Assembly: GCF_002943105.1 (NCBI RefSeq)
Contig: NZ_PTPZ01000004.1
Coordinates: 170,061 to 234,060, forward strand
From: Cloacibacterium normanense
GTDB lineage: Bacteria > Bacteroidota > Bacteroidia > Flavobacteriales > Weeksellaceae
DNA length: 64,000 bases
Direction: 5' to 3'
In this document: piece after piece, positions 43,696-54,389 of the stretch
Layout of the letters: each line of letters starts with the position of its first letter
Numbering within the stretch: position 1 is the first letter of the stretch
Position numbers and translations under genes: made by a program
The notes under the pieces: generated by a model
What the model saw: the letters and a program-made list of their open reading frames with translations, nothing else
What the model was told of the DNA's origin: nothing
Databases searched by the model: none

Positions 43696-44337
43696 CTACC
43701 CAATTTTCTTCTTCACAAAAACTTGGTAGCTCATGTAAATCAAAGGAAGTGACATCACAAGCAAATAAACTGCATTATTCATGGCGATTTCTGGTTCTAG
43801 CGCAACCGCGTAAACCAATCCAAAAGCAGCACCACCTAAATGTGCAGCATGACCAATATTATCATGCGGTCTTGGATTAAGCATCATGTAAACCGAATAC
43901 CCAAAATATAAGGCTCCAAAAATATAACCAGGCAAGAAATTTACTTCAATTTCGTTGGGCGCATAAGCTACTGCTGCAAATAAAATCCCAGAAACGCCAC
44001 CACTCGCTCCAATTGCCGAATACCAACTTTGTCTTTTATACAAATACAAAGAAAATAAATTCCCAATAACAATTGAGCCTAAATACACCAACAAAAATCC
44101 TGAAATACCATATACATATAAAACGATTGGTGCAAAGAAATACAGCGTCAACATATTAAAAAACAAATGTCCCCAATCTGCATGAAGAAATCCTGCAGAA
44201 AGCAGTCTGATGTATTCTTTTCGATTTTGTATCGCAGAAACATTGAACTTATATTTTTCAAAAAGTTGAATGTTTTGGAATCCCATAATACTGATGACTA
44301 CAGTAATGGCAATGATTATTAATAATATTGGATGCAT
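43696..44337 (-). CDS. rhomboid family intramembrane serine protease
   Basis: 213 residues, six membrane helices. Catalytic Ser112 in IGASGGVSG and His166 in IGHAAHLGG; HLFFNMLTLYFFAP is the family's helix-2 motif (HxxxN). It cleaves membrane-spanning substrates; target unknown. It follows parC by 10 bp, so it is likely transcribed with the topoisomerase genes. Confidence 0.94.
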   Translation of the reverse strand: MHPILLIIIAITVVISIMGFQNIQLFEKYKFNVSAIQNRKEYIRLLSAGFLHADWGHLFFNMLTLYFFAPIVLYVYGISGFLLVYLGSIVIGNLFSLYLYKRQSWYSAIGASGGVSGILFAAVAYAPNEIEVNFLPGYIFGALYFGYSVYMMLNPRPHDNIGHAAHLGGAAFGLVYAVALEPEIAMNNAVYLLVMSLPLIYMSYQVFVKKKIG

Positions 44338-44347
44338 ACTTTTTTAA

Positions 44348-46951
44348 TTATTCATTATTTTCATCAATGGAGAACAAATCTCCGATTTGACCTTCTTCTG
44401 GAATTTCATTAACTTCAGAATCTGCATTAGCTTCTTCACTTTCAGATTCCTCTGCTTCAATAATTTCATCTTCCAAAGGTTCTGGAATAGTGATGTTAAT
44501 AGATTTTACTTTTTCTTTGATAAACTGATTTCCGATGGCTTTAATACCTTTCACGGCGATAAATTCATCAATATTGATGATTTCTGGCTCTTTTTCTTTG
44601 CCTGATTTATCTTTCGGGAAGATAATTTCTGCAGTACAACCATCAGAAGTTCCCACAAATTCTACGAAAGATTTCGGATGTTCACTTGGCATAAAATGCT
44701 GAACGTTTGTAGTGTTTTCCAGCAAGAAACGTTTGATGAAATAGATTCCTTTTTCGCCATCAAAATAGATACACGTAATCGGTTGTTCTGGCTTCCATTT
44801 TTCGAGAATTAAATATTCGTCATCAAAACGATTTAGCAAGTCAAAAGTCACCAATTTGGCTTCACCATTTTGATTTATGGTTAATATCTTATCATCACCT
44901 TTGAAACTGCCCAATAATGTACCTCTTCCGTCAGCATTCAGTCTGCGAACCGTATCATCAAACCAAATTTTTCTAGGAGCCAAAGTAGAAACGCCTTCTT
45001 CTTTTAAATCGACTTTCTTCACTGCATATTTGGTTACGAGATTTCCTCTGGAATCTCTTCCTTTAATCGCCAATTCTGAGAAATCAATCTCAATTTTATT
45101 TTTTCTCACTCTGGAATTTGGCTTTAGTAAAACAGTTACCGTTTCTGCTTCACCATTTGGATTGGCAGAAAAATACAACATTTCCGAACCTTTTTTGTCT
45201 GAAGCCAATTTGTAATCCGTATTTCTGGTAACACCTGTTACAGAAAAACGTTTCATGTAGTAAGGACCTTCTTTTCCTTCACGATAAATCATGTTGTAAA
45301 CGGTACGTTTGTCTCCTTTTTTGAAAACGCCAACGTGTACAATATTCTTCCCGATGAAAGTTTTGGCTTCTACTTTTACCACTTTCATTGTTCCATCTTT
45401 TTGGAAAGTGATGATGTCATCAATATCCGAACAATCAAAAACGTATTCGTCTTTTTTAAGCGAAGTTCCAATGAAACCTTCTTCTCTATTGACATAGAAT
45501 TTTTCGTTAGCCAAAACGACTTTGGTAGCATCAATATTATCAAAAACTCTAAGTTCTGTTTTACGTTCTTTGTCTTTTCCGTATTTTTTCTGAATATTGG
45601 TAAAATAATCGATGGCATAAGCAATCAAATTCGCTAAGTGATGTTTCACCTGTTCCATTTTACTTTCTAGAGCGAGGATATTTTCTTCGGCTTTATCTCT
45701 GTCATAACGAGAAATTCTCATGAAAGGAAGTTCCGTCAACTTGATGATATCTTCTACCGTAACTTCTCTCATTAGCTTTTTAATAAAAGGTTTCAGTGCT
45801 TTATCAATCGCTTCATAAACTTCTTCTTTTGAGTTTTTACCTTTAATTTCTTGGTAAATTTCATTCTCAATGAAAATTCTTTCTAAACTTGCAAAATGCC
45901 ACTTTTCTTCGAGTTCATGGAGTTCTATTTCTAATTCTTTTTTCAACAAAGAAACAGTGTGGTCTGTATTTCTTCTGAGAATTTCAGAAACCGAAAGAAA
46001 CTCTGGTTTGTCGCCTACAATAACACACGCATTTGGCGAAATAGAGACTTCGCAATCGGTAAAAGCATATAACGCATCTATGGTTTTGTCTGGAGAAACG
46101 TCATTCGCTAAATGAATATTAATTTCTACCTTATCAGAAGTATTGTCTTCAATTTTTTTGATTTTGATTTTCCCTTTTTCGTTGGCTTTGATTACAGAAT
46201 CTATTAAATCGCCTGTATTTTTAGAAAAAGGAAGCTCGGTAATGCAAAGGGTGTTTTTATCTTTTTGAATAATTCTGGCTCTAGTACGGAGTTTTCCGCC
46301 ACGTTGCCCATCATTATAATTGCTAACATCTAATAAACCTCCCGTTTGAAAGTCTGGATAGAGTTCAAATTTTTTGCCTTTCAAATAAGCTACAGAAGCA
46401 CTTAAAAGTTCATTAAAATTATGAGGCATAATTTTGGTAGAAAGTCCTACCCCAATTCCTTCTACACCTTGAGCCAAAAGCAAGGGGAATTTTACAGGTA
46501 GATCAATCGGTTCATTATTTCTACCATCATAAGACTTGCTCCATTCTGTAGTTTTCGGGTTGAAAACCACTTCCAAAGCAAAAGGAGTCAATCTTGCTTC
46601 AATATATCTGGCTGCCGCTGCAGAATCTCCGGTGTAGACATTTCCCCAGTTTCCTTGAGTATCAATGAGCAATTCTTTTTGGCCAATTTGCACCATTGCA
46701 TCCGTAATAGAAGCATCACCATGAGGATGGTATTTCATGGTATTTCCTACAATATTGGCAACTTTATTATATCTACCGTCCTCTAATTCGCGCATAGAAT
46801 GCATAATTCTACGCTGTACTGGCTTAAAACCATCATAAATAGACGGAATGGCTCTGTCTAAAATTACGTAAGAAGCGTAATCTAGAAACCAATCTTTATA
46901 TAAACCTGATACTTTTTTTAAGGATTCTTCCTTGTGCTCGTGTCCTTCCAT
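44348..46951 (-). CDS. parC: DNA topoisomerase IV subunit A
   Basis: 867 residues. YASYVILDRAIPSIYDGFKPVQRRI opens the cleavage domain; the DNA-linking Tyr116 is in AAARYIEAR. The C-terminal domain has six-bladed-type strands but no full GyrA box (QRRGGKG), which points to ParC rather than GyrA, and it ends in a long acidic tail (EEAEESESEE-like). It pairs with parE, 64 bp upstream, to decatenate chromosomes. Confidence 0.93.
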   Translation of the reverse strand: MEGHEHKEESLKKVSGLYKDWFLDYASYVILDRAIPSIYDGFKPVQRRIMHSMRELEDGRYNKVANIVGNTMKYHPHGDASITDAMVQIGQKELLIDTQGNWGNVYTGDSAAAARYIEARLTPFALEVVFNPKTTEWSKSYDGRNNEPIDLPVKFPLLLAQGVEGIGVGLSTKIMPHNFNELLSASVAYLKGKKFELYPDFQTGGLLDVSNYNDGQRGGKLRTRARIIQKDKNTLCITELPFSKNTGDLIDSVIKANEKGKIKIKKIEDNTSDKVEINIHLANDVSPDKTIDALYAFTDCEVSISPNACVIVGDKPEFLSVSEILRRNTDHTVSLLKKELEIELHELEEKWHFASLERIFIENEIYQEIKGKNSKEEVYEAIDKALKPFIKKLMREVTVEDIIKLTELPFMRISRYDRDKAEENILALESKMEQVKHHLANLIAYAIDYFTNIQKKYGKDKERKTELRVFDNIDATKVVLANEKFYVNREEGFIGTSLKKDEYVFDCSDIDDIITFQKDGTMKVVKVEAKTFIGKNIVHVGVFKKGDKRTVYNMIYREGKEGPYYMKRFSVTGVTRNTDYKLASDKKGSEMLYFSANPNGEAETVTVLLKPNSRVRKNKIEIDFSELAIKGRDSRGNLVTKYAVKKVDLKEEGVSTLAPRKIWFDDTVRRLNADGRGTLLGSFKGDDKILTINQNGEAKLVTFDLLNRFDDEYLILEKWKPEQPITCIYFDGEKGIYFIKRFLLENTTNVQHFMPSEHPKSFVEFVGTSDGCTAEIIFPKDKSGKEKEPEIINIDEFIAVKGIKAIGNQFIKEKVKSINITIPEPLEDEIIEAEESESEEANADSEVNEIPEEGQIGDLFSIDENNE

Positions 46952-47015
46952 TATTAACCTTGCGTTTTACCTTCTTTGTTTGCTTTTTTCAAATATTTCC
47001 AATTCTTAGAAACAA

Positions 47016-48893
47016 TTATGCGTCGTTCAGAACCTCTTTTTTATCAATATCTGGGTCTTCCACCACTAAGTTTTCTAAAATGAAAGTTTGTCTGTCTGGA
47101 GTGTTTTTACCCATGTAAAACTCTAACAAATCATTAATGGTACTGTCTTTACCAATGACTACTGGTTCTAGACGAATATCTTTCCCTATGAAATGTTTAA
47201 ATTCATCAGGTGAAATTTCTCCCAAACCTTTGAATCGGGTGATTTCTGGATTTTTGCCTAATTCATTCAGTGCTTTCAAACGTTCTTCTTCAGAATAGCA
47301 ATATCTGGTTTCTTTCTTATTTCTCACCCTGAAAAGTGGAGTTTGCAAAATATACAAATGTCCATTTTTAATTAAATCAGGGAAAAATTGTAAGAAAAAC
47401 GTAATCATCAACAATCGAATGTGCATTCCGTCTACATCGGCATCAGTAGCAATGATAACATGATTATAACGCAAATCTTCTAAACTATTCTCAATATTTA
47501 GTGCAGCTTGAAGAAGGTTAAATTCTTCGTTTTCATACACAATTTTCTTGGTCAAACCATAGCAGTTAAGAGGTTTTCCTTTCAATGAAAACACCGCTTG
47601 AGTTTCTACATCTCTTGATTTGGTAATAGAACCAGAAGCAGAATCTCCCTCAGTAATGAAAATCATGGTTTCAGATTTTCTAGAAGCTTTTTGGTCATTG
47701 TAGTGTTGTCTACAATCTCTCAGTTTTTTATTGTGAAGCGAAACTTTTTTCGCTCTTTCTCTCGCCAGTTTCTGAATTCCCGAAAGTTCTTTTCTTTCTC
47801 TTTCAGAAATGATGATTTTTCTTAAAATTGCTTCGGCAACTTCTGGATTTTTGTGTAAAAAATTATCAAGTTTATTTTTTAAGAAATCAATGATAAAAGT
47901 TCTTACAGAAGGACCATTTGGACCAATATCGTTTGAACCCAATTTGGTTTTGGTTTGAGACTCAAAAACAGGTTCTTCTACATTAATCGAAATAGCGGCA
48001 ATAATAGATTTTCTAATATCTGCTGCTTCAAAGTTCTTGTTGAAAAATTCTCTAATCGTTTTTACATACGCTTCACGGAAAGCATTAAGGTGTGTTCCAC
48101 CTTGTGTAGTATTTTGTCCGTTTACGAAGGAGAAATAGGTTTCGGTTTGTGATTTATCAGAATGGGTAATCGCGAGTTCGATGTCTTCATCATTCAAGTG
48201 AACAATTGGATACAGAATTTCGCCTTCTAATTCTTCTTCTAACAAGTCTTTTAATCCGTTTTCAGAGTAATACGTTTCTCCGTTAAAGATAATTTTAAGA
48301 CCAGGATTCAGATAAGCGTAATTGCGAAGCATTCTTTCGATATACTCTTTTCTGAATTTAAAATGCGTGAAAATACTGTAATCAGGAATGAAAGAAATTT
48401 CGGTTCCGTTTCTGTCTGAAGTATCGGTTTCAGGATGGTTTTCGGTGATATTTCCTTTAGAAAACTCTGCCACTTTCATTTTTCCATCACGGAATGAGCG
48501 CACTCTAAAATAATCAGAAAGTGCATTTACCGCTTTAGTACCTACACCATTAAGACCTACAGATTTTTTGAAAGCTTTAGAATCATATTTACCACCTGTA
48601 TTCATTTTAGAAACTGCATCTACAACTTTTCCTAAAGGAATACCACGACCATAATCTCTGATGGTAACTTTACCTTCATCTAATTTAATTTCGATTCTTT
48701 TTCCAGATTTCATACGGAATTCATCGATAGAGTTATCAATGATTTCCTTTAACAAAATATAAATCCCATCATCTGCAGAAGAACCGTCTCCTAGTTTCCC
48801 AATATACATACCAGGACGAAGACGAATGTGTTCCTGCCAATCGAGCGTTCGTATGTTTTCTTCTGAATAATTTACCTGTAGATTCTCACTCAT
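47016..48893 (-). CDS. parE: DNA topoisomerase IV subunit B
   Basis: 625 residues, no insert in the Toprim region. GHKL ATP site: [16 protein letters not shown] and [14 protein letters not shown]; Toprim motifs EGDSASG and [13 protein letters not shown] and the final [16 protein letters not shown] close the protein. It supplies ATP hydrolysis to ParC. First gene of parE-parC-rhomboid-small membrane protein. A TAAATTTG box (minus strand, 48941-48948) lies 48 bp upstream. Confidence 0.95.
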   Translation of the reverse strand: MSENLQVNYSEENIRTLDWQEHIRLRPGMYIGKLGDGSSADDGIYILLKEIIDNSIDEFRMKSGKRIEIKLDEGKVTIRDYGRGIPLGKVVDAVSKMNTGGKYDSKAFKKSVGLNGVGTKAVNALSDYFRVRSFRDGKMKVAEFSKGNITENHPETDTSDRNGTEISFIPDYSIFTHFKFRKEYIERMLRNYAYLNPGLKIIFNGETYYSENGLKDLLEEELEGEILYPIVHLNDEDIELAITHSDKSQTETYFSFVNGQNTTQGGTHLNAFREAYVKTIREFFNKNFEAADIRKSIIAAISINVEEPVFESQTKTKLGSNDIGPNGPSVRTFIIDFLKNKLDNFLHKNPEVAEAILRKIIISERERKELSGIQKLARERAKKVSLHNKKLRDCRQHYNDQKASRKSETMIFITEGDSASGSITKSRDVETQAVFSLKGKPLNCYGLTKKIVYENEEFNLLQAALNIENSLEDLRYNHVIIATDADVDGMHIRLLMITFFLQFFPDLIKNGHLYILQTPLFRVRNKKETRYCYSEEERLKALNELGKNPEITRFKGLGEISPDEFKHFIGKDIRLEPVVIGKDSTINDLLEFYMGKNTPDRQTFILENLVVEDPDIDKKEVLNDA

Positions 48894-48940
48894 ATATTTC
48901 CTGCTTTACCGCGTGAAAGTTAATTAAAACCAATAACTCA

Positions 48941-48948
48941 CAAATTTA
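48941..48948 (-). promoter_or_regulatory. parE: parE promoter -7 box
   Basis: Minus strand TAAATTTG; predicted leader about 44 nt. No clear TTG at the -33 spacing. Confidence 0.4.
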
Positions 48949-49038
48949 ACGAAACTAAATTTATGGAAGAAATTTTGTGGAAAAGTTTTTTTTAGCGAGA
49001 ATTTATCATACATCAATGCAATAGCGTATAAACTAAAC

Positions 49039-49046
49039 TATATTTG
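49039..49046 (+). promoter_or_regulatory. promoter box of the FrnE-like gene
   Basis: TATATTTG, 20 bp before the ATG at 49067. No clear -33 element. Confidence 0.45.
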
Positions 49047-49066
49047 TAGTTCAAATTAGGAAAATT

Positions 49067-49771
49067 ATGAAAATAAATATTTGGAGTGACGTTCGTTGTC
49101 CGTTTTGCTTTGTAGGAAAAAAGAAATTTGAAAAAGCATTAGAAAAATTTCCTCACGCCGAAAAATTAGAAATCACTTGGCACAGTTTTCAATTAGACCC
49201 ACAATTGGTAACGCAGCCAGAAGTGAGTCCATATGAATATTTTGCGAAAGCGAAAGGAATTACCATAGAAAGAGCAAAAGCCATGCATGAAGGTGCAGCA
49301 ATGGCTGGAAAAGAAGCGGGAATCGACTTTAATTTTGATGATTCTAAAGTGGCTAATTCTTACAAAGCACATTTGCTGATTCAGTTGTCAAAAACTAAAA
49401 ATTTAGCCAATGAAATGGAAGAAGCGCTTTTTGAAGCACAGTTTTTAGACGGAAAAAACATCGATGATGAGGAAACATTGATTCAGTTGGCAAAATCTAT
49501 AGGAATCAATGAAGATGAGGCTAAAAACGCCTTACAATCTGATGAATTGGGTTATCTCGTGAAACAAGATATACAATTGGCTGCACAATTAGGAATTAAT
49601 GCAGTTCCTTTATTTGTGATTAATGACAAATATGGAATTTCTGGTGCACAACAACCTGAATTGTTCTTGGAAGCATTAGAAAAAACTTGGGAAGAGTTTT
49701 CAAATGGTGACAAAGGTTTACAACTCATCAATTCTGGAGATTCTTGCGACATAGATGGAAATTGCGATTAA
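49067..49771 (+). CDS. DsbA family oxidoreductase, FrnE type
   Basis: 234 residues, cytoplasmic (no signal peptide). Thioredoxin fold with an inserted helical domain; active site CPFC (Cys11, Cys14) in WSDVRCPFCFVGKKKFE and cis-Pro in GINAVPLFVINDKYGISGAQQPE. FrnE-like proteins are tied to thiol stress and polyketide isomerisation; the physiological substrate is unknown. A short Cys-containing tail (GDSCDIDGNCD) follows the fold and could take part in disulphide exchange. Confidence 0.92.
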   Translation: MKINIWSDVRCPFCFVGKKKFEKALEKFPHAEKLEITWHSFQLDPQLVTQPEVSPYEYFAKAKGITIERAKAMHEGAAMAGKEAGIDFNFDDSKVANSYKAHLLIQLSKTKNLANEMEEALFEAQFLDGKNIDDEETLIQLAKSIGINEDEAKNALQSDELGYLVKQDIQLAAQLGINAVPLFVINDKYGISGAQQPELFLEALEKTWEEFSNGDKGLQLINSGDSCDIDGNCD

Positions 49772-49774
49772 AAT

Positions 49775-49806
49775 AAAAAAGCGAACCTTAAAAAGTTCGC
49801 TTTTAT
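49775..49806. terminator. terminator between the FrnE-like and AIM24-like genes
   Basis: AAAAGCGAAC / GTTCGCTTTT stem with T-tracts on both strands; the stops are convergent. Confidence 0.85.
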
Positions 49807-49828
49807 TTTTGAAATCAATAGTTAAATA

Positions 49829-50617
49829 TTAAAATCCGTCTCCATCGAGCATATTTCCTAATTTCCCTAACACACTTCCTTCTTCTCTTCTTCCAGAAGG
49901 ACCTGCATATTGTAAAATTCTGCTTGCCAATCTACTGATAGGAAGCGTCTGAATCCAAACTTTTCCCGGACCTTGTAATTGTGCAAAAAATAAACCTTCT
50001 CCACCAAAAATGGTATTTTTAATTCCGCCAACAAACTGAATATCGTAAGAAACGGTTTGGGTAAAGGCTACAATACAACCAGTATCTATTTTTAAAATTT
50101 CACCGGGTTGCAATACTTTTTCTACCACATAACCACCACTGTGCACAAATGCCATTCCGTCTCCTTCTAGTTTCTGCATAATGAAACCTTCTCCTCCGAA
50201 AAGCCCGGTTCCTAATTTTCTTTGAAATTCTATCCCTACAGAAACGCCTTTTGCAGCACAAAGAAAACTATCTTTTTGACAAATCACTTTTCCACCTAAA
50301 TCAGACAAATCTAGAGGAATAATTTTCCCAGAATAAGGCGCAGCAAAGGTCACTTGTCTTTTCTGATAAGAAGTATTGGTATAAACCGTCATGAAAAGAT
50401 TTTCTCCTGTCAACAATCTTTTTCCTGCAGAAAATAGTTTTCCTAATAATCCGCCAGTTTCTGTTCCATCGCCAAAAAGAGTTTCCATTTGGATACCATC
50501 TGTCATCATCATAAAACTTCCAGGTTCAGAAATCACTGCTTCTTGTGGATCTAATTCTATTTCAACACATTGCAATTCTTCACCGTGAATTTTGTAGTCT
50601 ATTTCGTGATTGTTCAT
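49829..50617 (-). CDS. AIM24-like (TIGR00266) protein
   Basis: 262 residues, beta-rich. LDPQEAVISEPGSFMMMTDGIQMET, FAAPYSGKIIPLDL, GEGFIMQKLEGDGMAFVHSGG and a Gly-Glu-Gly-Leu repeat (FGGEGLFFAQLQGPGKVWIQT) are conserved in the family, related to mitochondrial AIM24. Function unknown. It stands alone. Confidence 0.9.
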   Translation of the reverse strand: MNNHEIDYKIHGEELQCVEIELDPQEAVISEPGSFMMMTDGIQMETLFGDGTETGGLLGKLFSAGKRLLTGENLFMTVYTNTSYQKRQVTFAAPYSGKIIPLDLSDLGGKVICQKDSFLCAAKGVSVGIEFQRKLGTGLFGGEGFIMQKLEGDGMAFVHSGGYVVEKVLQPGEILKIDTGCIVAFTQTVSYDIQFVGGIKNTIFGGEGLFFAQLQGPGKVWIQTLPISRLASRILQYAGPSGRREEGSVLGKLGNMLDGDGF

Positions 50618-50663
50618 TATTTTTATTTTTTTACAATTAGTTTTGAAACCATTGAAATCGTTA

Positions 50664-50695
50664 CAAAAAAATCGAGCAAATTACTTTGCTCGATT
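50664..50695 (-). terminator. ychF terminator
   Basis: AATCGAGCAAA / TTTGCTCGATT stem with 4-nt loop; on the minus strand a run of T follows, 30 bp past the ychF stop. Confidence 0.8.
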
Positions 50696-50725
50696 TAATA
50701 TAGTTAAGTTTTTCCTTATAAAATT

Positions 50726-51817
50726 TTACACGTTAAAACGGAAATGCATTACATCACCATCTTTTACGATGTATTCTTTTCCTTCTACTCTCATCTTTCC
50801 AGCTTCTTTTACTTTCGCTTCAGAACCATAGCTCACGAAATCATCATAACCGATAACTTCTGCTCTAATGAATCCTTTTTCAAAATCAGTGTGAATTACA
50901 CCAGCAGCTTGTGGAGCAGTCCAACCTTTACCAATTGTCCAAGCTCTTACTTCTTTAACTCCAGCTGTAAAATACGTTTGAAGGTGCAATAAATCGTATG
51001 CTTTTCTGATCAATCTGTTAACTCCTGGTTCTTCAAGACCTAATTCTTCTAAGAACATTTGTCTTTCTTCGAAAGTTTCCAGTTCATTGATATCAGCTTC
51101 GATTTGTGCGGCTAAAACAACTACTTCAGCGTTTTCTTTAGCAGCCATTTCTTCGATTTTAGCAATCCATTCGTTACCGTTTTTTATAGAATTTTCATCA
51201 ACATTACAAACGTAAAGCACAGGCTTTTTGGTTAACAAGTGAACCTCATCAATAATCGATTGAGTAAAATCATCTGTAGGGAATTCTCTTACGTTTTTAC
51301 CGTCTTCAACAAATTTTTGCAAATTCTGAAGCGTTTCGTAAGTTAAAATATCTTCTTTTTTACCAGATTTAATGAATTTTTTAGCTTTTTCAACTGCTTT
51401 ACCAAGTGTTTCAAGGTCTTTTAACTGAAGTTCTATGTCGATGATTTCTTTATCTCTCATTGGATCTACAGAACCTTCTACGTGAACGATATTTCCATTA
51501 TCAAAACATCTTAAAACGTGAATAATCGCTTCACATTCTCTGATATTTGCCAAAAACTGGTTTCCTAAACCTTCCCCTTTAGAAGCACCTTTTACCAAAC
51601 CTGCAATATCTACAATTTCTACCACTGCTGGTAAAACACGCTCTGGATTTACCAATTTTTCTAACTCAAAAAGACGAGGATCTGGTACAGAAACTGTTCC
51701 TAAGTTAGGTTCGATTGTACAAAACGGATAGTTCGCAGATTGTGCTTTGGCGTTGCTAAGACAGTTAAATAAGGTTGATTTACCTACGTTTGGTAAACCT
51801 ACAATTCCACATTTCAT
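50726..51817 (-). CDS. ychF: redox-regulated ATPase YchF (Obg-like)
   Basis: 363 residues. G1 loop GLPNVGKST (7-15), switch DIAGLVKGASKGEGLGNQFL, and the G4 position reading NVDE rather than NKxD, which explains its preference for ATP. C-terminal TGS domain with FTAGVKEVRAWTI and the final KDGDVMHFRFNV. It binds ribosomes and modulates stress responses. It follows typA by 34 bp in the same direction. Confidence 0.97.
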   Translation of the reverse strand: MKCGIVGLPNVGKSTLFNCLSNAKAQSANYPFCTIEPNLGTVSVPDPRLFELEKLVNPERVLPAVVEIVDIAGLVKGASKGEGLGNQFLANIRECEAIIHVLRCFDNGNIVHVEGSVDPMRDKEIIDIELQLKDLETLGKAVEKAKKFIKSGKKEDILTYETLQNLQKFVEDGKNVREFPTDDFTQSIIDEVHLLTKKPVLYVCNVDENSIKNGNEWIAKIEEMAAKENAEVVVLAAQIEADINELETFEERQMFLEELGLEEPGVNRLIRKAYDLLHLQTYFTAGVKEVRAWTIGKGWTAPQAAGVIHTDFEKGFIRAEVIGYDDFVSYGSEAKVKEAGKMRVEGKEYIVKDGDVMHFRFNV

Positions 51818-51851
51818 TGTAATTTATTATTTGAAATTTGAAGTTCTAATT

Positions 51852-53654
51852 TTATTTCGCGTTTCTTTCCGCACGTTTTCTATCTTCTTCAGAAAGGATT
51901 TTTTTACGCATTCTGATGAAGTTTGGAGTAACTTCTATACATTCATCTGCTTGAATATATTCCATACACTCTTCTAGCGAGAATAAGATTTTTGGAGCAA
52001 TGTTTCCGTCTTTATCTTTACCAGCAGCACGCATGTTATTCAATTGTTTTGCTTCTACAATATTTACGACTAAGTCTCCAGGTTTGTTTTGTTCACCAAT
52101 AATCATTCCTGCATAAATTTCTTCGCCCGGATCTACAAAAAACTTACCTCTATCTTGAAGTTTCGCGATAGAATATTCTGTACATGGACCTTGAGTTTTA
52201 GAAACCAAAACTCCATTATTTCTACCAGGAATCGCTCCTTTGAAAGGTTTATAATCTGTAAAACGGTGCGCCATAATCGCTTCTCCTGCAGTTGCCGTCA
52301 ACATCTGAGAACGCAATCCGATTAAACCTCTTGAAGGAATTTCGAATTCCATGTGTTGCATTTCTCCTTTGGTTTCCATGATGTGAAGGTCACCTTTTCT
52401 TTGTGTAGCTAAATCGATTACTCTAGAAGCATACTCTTCTGGAACATCTACTACTAAACTTTCGTATGGTTCGTGGCTTTCTCCATCTACATCGTGAAGA
52501 ATTACTTGTGGCTGACCAATCGTCATCTCGTAACCTTCCCTTCTCATGGTTTCAATTAAAACAGATAAGTGAAGAATACCTCTACCAAAAACTAGGAATG
52601 TATTTGCATCTTCGGTTTGTTCTACTCTTAATGCTAAGTTTTTCTCTAATTCTTTTTCTAATCTTTCTTTCAAGTGATTAGAAGTTACATATTTACCGTC
52701 TTTTCCGAAGAAAGGAGAATTGTTGATAGAGAATGTCATGTTTAACGTAGGCTCGTCAATAGACAATCTAGTCAATGGTTCTGGATTTTCTAAATCTACG
52801 AAAGTATCTCCAATTTGGAACGCATCAAAACCTACTACTGCACAAATATCACCTGCTTGAACTTCTGTAACTTTTTTCTTGCCTAAACCTTCAAAAATAT
52901 ATAATTCTTTAACTTTACCTTTAAGGATATTGCCATTTTCTTGTGCAAGACCAATCCACTGAGATTCTTTGATAGAACCTCTGGTTACTTTACCTACTGC
53001 AATTCTTCCTAAAAATGAAGAATAATCTAGAGAAGTTACTTGCATTTGTAAGTTCCCTTCTTCTACTTTTGGAGCTGGAACATATTGTAAAATGCCATCT
53101 AAAATTGGTAAAATATTATCCGTAGGTTCTAGTGAAGTATTGAACCAACCTTGTTTAGAAGAACCATAGAAAGTAGGGAAATCTAACTGTTCTTCGGTAG
53201 CATCTAGGTTAAAGAATAAATCAAAAACTTTATCATGAACTTCGTCTGGACGACAGTTTTCTTTGTCAACTTTATTAATAACTACAATAGGTTTAAGCCC
53301 TAATTCTAAAGCTTTATGCAAAACGAAACGAGTTTGTGGCATAGGTCCTTCGAAAGCATCTACCAATAACAATACACCATCAGCCATTTTAAGAACACGT
53401 TCTACTTCACCACCAAAATCGGCGTGACCAGGAGTGTCGATTACATTAATTTTAGTATCTTTATAAGTAACCGAAATATTTTTAGAAAGAATGGTAATTC
53501 CTCTTTCTCTTTCTAAATCATTATTATCCATAATTAAATCTCCAGATTCTTGATTATCTCTGAAAACATTAGTAGCATGGATAATTTTGTCTACCAATGT
53601 GGTTTTCCCGTGGTCTACGTGGGCAATAATTGCGATGTTTCTGATATTTTGCAT
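51852..53654 (-). CDS. typA: translational GTPase TypA/BipA
   Basis: 600 residues from [20 protein letters not shown]1 AHVDHGKT, switch [10 protein letters not shown]3 [13 protein letters not shown]4 NKVDKE, then EF-G-like domains III and V and the TypA-specific C-terminal domain. It helps ribosome assembly at stress and low temperature. The frame extends 24 codons upstream, but a TACTTTTG promoter box (53673-53680) lies between, so the shorter start is right. Confidence 0.96.
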   Translation of the reverse strand: MQNIRNIAIIAHVDHGKTTLVDKIIHATNVFRDNQESGDLIMDNNDLERERGITILSKNISVTYKDTKINVIDTPGHADFGGEVERVLKMADGVLLLVDAFEGPMPQTRFVLHKALELGLKPIVVINKVDKENCRPDEVHDKVFDLFFNLDATEEQLDFPTFYGSSKQGWFNTSLEPTDNILPILDGILQYVPAPKVEEGNLQMQVTSLDYSSFLGRIAVGKVTRGSIKESQWIGLAQENGNILKGKVKELYIFEGLGKKKVTEVQAGDICAVVGFDAFQIGDTFVDLENPEPLTRLSIDEPTLNMTFSINNSPFFGKDGKYVTSNHLKERLEKELEKNLALRVEQTEDANTFLVFGRGILHLSVLIETMRREGYEMTIGQPQVILHDVDGESHEPYESLVVDVPEEYASRVIDLATQRKGDLHIMETKGEMQHMEFEIPSRGLIGLRSQMLTATAGEAIMAHRFTDYKPFKGAIPGRNNGVLVSKTQGPCTEYSIAKLQDRGKFFVDPGEEIYAGMIIGEQNKPGDLVVNIVEAKQLNNMRAAGKDKDGNIAPKILFSLEECMEYIQADECIEVTPNFIRMRKKILSEEDRKRAERNAK

Positions 53655-53672
53655 ATATATTTTTTGAAGGTG

Positions 53673-53680
53673 CAAAAGTA
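53673..53680 (-). promoter_or_regulatory. typA: typA promoter -7 box
   Basis: Minus strand TACTTTTG, 18 bp upstream of the typA ATG. Confidence 0.5.
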
Positions 53681-53859
53681 GTGAAAAAAATTGGAAGATG
53701 GAAGTATGAAGATACAAGATTAACAATTCGTTAAAACATTGATAATGAAATCATTTTGAGACTTTAGATTTTAGAAAATCAATAGCAAGAAAACTTTTGT
53801 ATATTTGGTTTGGTAACTTTGCAAGTCTGCAAGTTTGTTGTAATTTTTAACTTTACGAA

Positions 53860-54309
53860 ATGACCAACCTACGTTTTTTTGGAATAATACTTTTACAAAT
53901 TCTATTTGTTTCTTGCTCAAGCAACAAAACACTTGTTGATAAAATCGATACACATTATGGGAAAGTGAAATTTTACAACGAAAGTAAAAAAAACAACATT
54001 CAACATATTTATGCTTCGGTTGATAGTTTAGGATTTCGAAGTTATTACGAATTCTATCCTAATAAGATTACAAAAACTAGTGAAGTTTCAAAACAAATGA
54101 TTTACACTGTTTTTGATGGAGATTTACCCCAAGATTATGACAAAAATATCTATTTAAAGTTTTCACCATTAGACAAATTGATATTAAATCATGGAAATCG
54201 CATTTTGGATTCTCTTGGACTAAAAAATTTTAAAAGAACAAACAATGGAAAAGCGTTCATTATAGAAGTTAACTATTATCATGGCTATCCAAAAAATAAA
54301 TCCTTTTAA
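53860..54309 (+). CDS. lipoprotein of unknown function
   Basis: 149 residues with lipobox LFVSC (Cys19) and SSNK after it. The mature part (about 130 residues) has mixed alpha/beta character, no family recognised. It stands 81 bp upstream of cmk, same strand, but a functional link is not evident. Confidence 0.65.
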   Translation: MTNLRFFGIILLQILFVSCSSNKTLVDKIDTHYGKVKFYNESKKNNIQHIYASVDSLGFRSYYEFYPNKITKTSEVSKQMIYTVFDGDLPQDYDKNIYLKFSPLDKLILNHGNRILDSLGLKNFKRTNNGKAFIIEVNYYHGYPKNKSF

Positions 54310-54389
54310 AAGATAAAAACTCAGCAACCACAAAAAGGTTTTTCTTTTGATTATTTTCAAATTCAAAAAACTTTAACGAAATTTGTAGC

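Noticed and set aside
44348..48893. gyrA/gyrB assignment
   Set aside because: The A subunit lacks a GyrA box and the pair is adjacent in the order B then A with the short flavobacterial ParE/ParC N-termini, so topoisomerase IV fits better.
53655..53726. Longer N-terminus for TypA
   Set aside because: The extra 24 codons lie across and upstream of the promoter box; TypA proteins begin just before the P-loop.
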